The position numbers and the translations under genes are program-made. 64,000 nucleotides of DNA from Albula goreensis (lineage: Eukaryota > Chordata > Actinopteri > Albuliformes > Albulidae), in assembly GCA_022829145.1 (NCBI GenBank), contig CM040746.1, positions 34,422,712 through 34,486,711 on the forward strand, read 5' to 3'. Of this stretch, positions 62,008-64,000 are shown in pieces. The notes under the pieces were generated by a model, which was not told the DNA's origin, did no database searches, and worked only from the letters and a program-made list of their open reading frames with translations. The stretch's first letter is position 1; each line of letters opens with the position of its first letter.

Positions 62008-63655
62008 TTGGACAGTCTTCAAGGAAAGCCCAGTCGCCTATTAATAAATGAACAGCTGTTTTCTGGAGTGTTACAAGGTTGTTGGCTAACTGATTCAACT
62101 GGACCTTGAGGGAGGGGAAGGAGGGAGGGAGGGAGAGAGGGACACGGAGTGAAAGAGAGGGGGAGAAAATTAGGCGAGCAAAGGGAAAGAAATGAGAGTA
62201 CAATAAAAAATGAAAGAGAGAGGTCAGAGGGATGTGTATGAGAGAGACAGCAGCAGGGTTCTGCCTGGCTGTAAGGATGTGGTTCCCATCCAGCGCTGGG
62301 CTCTGTAAAATCAGGGGTTTCTATTTATAGTCTCATGTAATGTATGGCATTTCCTTTAAGGAGCAAACCATTGTTTCTCTTGGAAGCGGCTGTGTTTCCC
62401 GGTGGCTTTCACTACATGGAGAAATCAAACATTTGCAGTTCTACTTATTACATAAATATAACCAGGTGAGCTGGAGACTGGTGCAGTAACACTAGCTTTG
62501 ACAGGACAGGCTGTCAATATATGGCGAATACGGACTGCGCTTTGGTACAGGCCCTCTGTATCTCAGCCAGCAGTGTGGGTTATGATGCGAGTCGATCTGG
62601 AATGTGGGACTTGGAATAGATTTATTTCACCTTCAAGGACCTAGGGGGAATTCAGGGCAATGTCTGCGCTCTGAATATAGGAAACGGGGTCTGCAGATTA
62701 CATACACAATGTGATTCTTTCTGGAAATATTTTTCACTGTGACAGTTTGATATTTGACCACACTTACAAAATGTGTCTTTGAAGTATAGAGATGAGTGCT
62801 GCTGTGTTGTTGTTTTTTTTTTTTTTTTTTTTTAAGAGGCTTTTTTGAGGGTGAATGATTTGAACTCGACCATAGAGGGTCTCAGAAGGAAAATTTCCTG
62901 GCACAACGGGCACATTTACAGTAAATAAACTCAGTGTTTTAAAAATCTTGGCTAATCGGCCATGTCACTCTGAGCCTCCTCTGCATGCCATACATTAATG
63001 GAGCAGGACAGACACCGAGAATTCCCTCTGCAACAACCCCGTCTTCATCACTGTCGCAGTTTTTCCTGTTGTCATTCTTGTCATTACTAGTATTATTACT
63101 GCATTATTATTATCTTTAAACGGCACTCTGAGAGACAGAAAACTGATGGGAAACACTTCTTCTCAAGTGCATCAATTGAAAATAGCAGACCGAAAGGATC
63201 ATAATGATACGTTACACAGGATCACTGTCCTGACCTTACACAAAGCAGGTATGAGAAGGGTGGGGCGCTGTCACATTAGCCACATGTCCATGTTACAATA
63301 CCTGGTGAGGTAAAGGTGTTTACAATGACATCATTAAGAGAGGAGCAGATCCGGCCTCTGTGAGTGAGGTCCTGCCCCAGATCAGCTCAAGCAGGCCTAA
63401 CACACACGGCTCCAATCGATTCCATCCAAATGTTAATTCCGTCATCGCGGGGAAGGCCGTTTCATGTGAAGCGTGACCTCATCAGGGATAAGACGGCACG
63501 GGGGGGGGGGGTTGCCGTGGGCAGCTGGAGCACCGCCGAAAAGCTACTACAGTGGCGAAGCACGGGCAGAGAGCTCACCCAACCTGATTATCAGGGCACA
63601 GAGATCCACCTATACAAACCAGCAGGGCAGCACGCTGTACTGCACTACTACTGAG

Positions 63656-63658
<3 letters not shown>

Positions 63659-63700
<42 letters not shown>
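63659..63700. repeat. GA microsatellite
   Basis: About 20 GA units, followed by GGGAGGGAGATGGAGAGG purine-rich sequence and a short GATA run near 63757-63769. Confidence 0.95.
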
Positions 63701-63702
<2 letters not shown>

Positions 63703-63858
63703 AGGGAGATGGAGAGGGAGAGAAAAAAGGGACAACAGACAGAAGAGAGGAGCTGATAGATAGATAGAAACAATGAGAGAGCAGCTGAGACACATACAGC
63801 TATGTTCTGTGGACAGTATGTATGTCAAGTCACTGACACTCAAGAGGCTTAATTCATG

Positions 63859-63875
63859 CACACACACACACACAC

Positions 63876-63910
<35 letters not shown>

Positions 63911-63930
63911 CGCATGCATGCATGCACACG
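63859..63930. repeat. CA / CATA / CATG compound microsatellite
   Basis: CA runs are interrupted by three CATA units (about 63878-63890) and followed by GCATGCATGCATGCA. A simple repeat. Confidence 0.95.
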
Positions 63931-64000
63931 CAACCACAGACACACCCCTTTTTGCTCAGCCAATACCATAACAAATTGAACTCTTAAACTGTTTTTGTTT

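Larger units (their letters stand above)
44812..64000 (-). other. Sequence upstream of the first coding exon, probable 5'-UTR intron (partial)
   Basis: The acceptor at 44812 implies that this region is, at least in part, an intron of mid2 whose 5' non-coding exon or promoter is farther right or hidden here. It contains a DNA transposon (46185-46834), a repeat-poor AT-rich block (47390-48250), LINE tails (49746-49905, 57330-57410), a hairpin (51799-51873), foldback elements, a Tc1-like palindrome, and CA arrays. No second gene was recognised on either strand. Confidence 0.6.

Noticed and set aside
1..64000. CRISPR arrays, bacterial operons, phage or viral genes
   Set aside because: The tandem repeats here lack unique spacers, and no prokaryotic or viral protein was recognised in any frame.

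Overview
This is a piece of a vertebrate nuclear genome, almost certainly a teleost fish. It has long introns, clean GT-AG splice sites, many microsatellites and minisatellites, and several dispersed repeats of fish type: a tRNA-headed SINE whose tail matches a fish LINE end, a Tc1-like palindrome, hAT-like and Harbinger-like non-autonomous DNA elements, and LINE tails. Nothing bacterial or viral was recognised.

One protein-coding gene is supported: a mid2 (TRIM1) orthologue, a RING/B-box tripartite-motif E3 ubiquitin ligase that associates with microtubules. It lies on the minus strand and enters the window from the high-coordinate side. Six coding exons are visible, in transcription order: 44755-44042 (714 bp), 19863-19768 (96 bp), 11525-11418 (108 bp), 5548-5400 (149 bp), 4750-4623 (128 bp) and 4289-4146 (144 bp). 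All have AG acceptors and GT donors, and the phases join into one open frame of 446 codons plus one base. The translated part runs RING, B-box 1, B-box 2, coiled coil, COS box and the start of the fibronectin type III domain. The rest of FN3 and the PRY-SPRY domain must lie beyond position 1. MID2 is preferred to its paralogue MID1 because many paralogue-diagnostic residues agree with MID2 as I remember the human proteins.

Layout: 1-4145 is intron after the last visible exon. 4146-5548 holds three closely packed exons (FN3 start, COS, coiled coil). 5549-19767 is two introns around the 108-bp exon. 19864-44041 is a 24-kb intron with a purine tract, a 39-bp minisatellite of about 22 copies, and a LINE fragment lodged in GT-rich repeats. 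44042-44811 is the first coding exon with 56 bp of 5' UTR. 44812-64000 is upstream sequence, probably a 5'-UTR intron, with a 650-bp DNA transposon, LINE and SINE tails, a 75-bp hairpin, a Tc1-like palindrome and long CA arrays. No 5' non-coding exon or promoter could be fixed from sequence alone.

There is no convincing new gene system here. The observations most worth a second look are a glutamine/glycine-rich insert between the RING and B-box 1 of Mid2, two imperfect palindromes that could fold as RNA hairpins, a 26-bp tandem array that repeats an E-box plus a CCAAT box in fixed register, a 13-codon (39-bp) minisatellite, and a DNA transposon carrying a short open frame.
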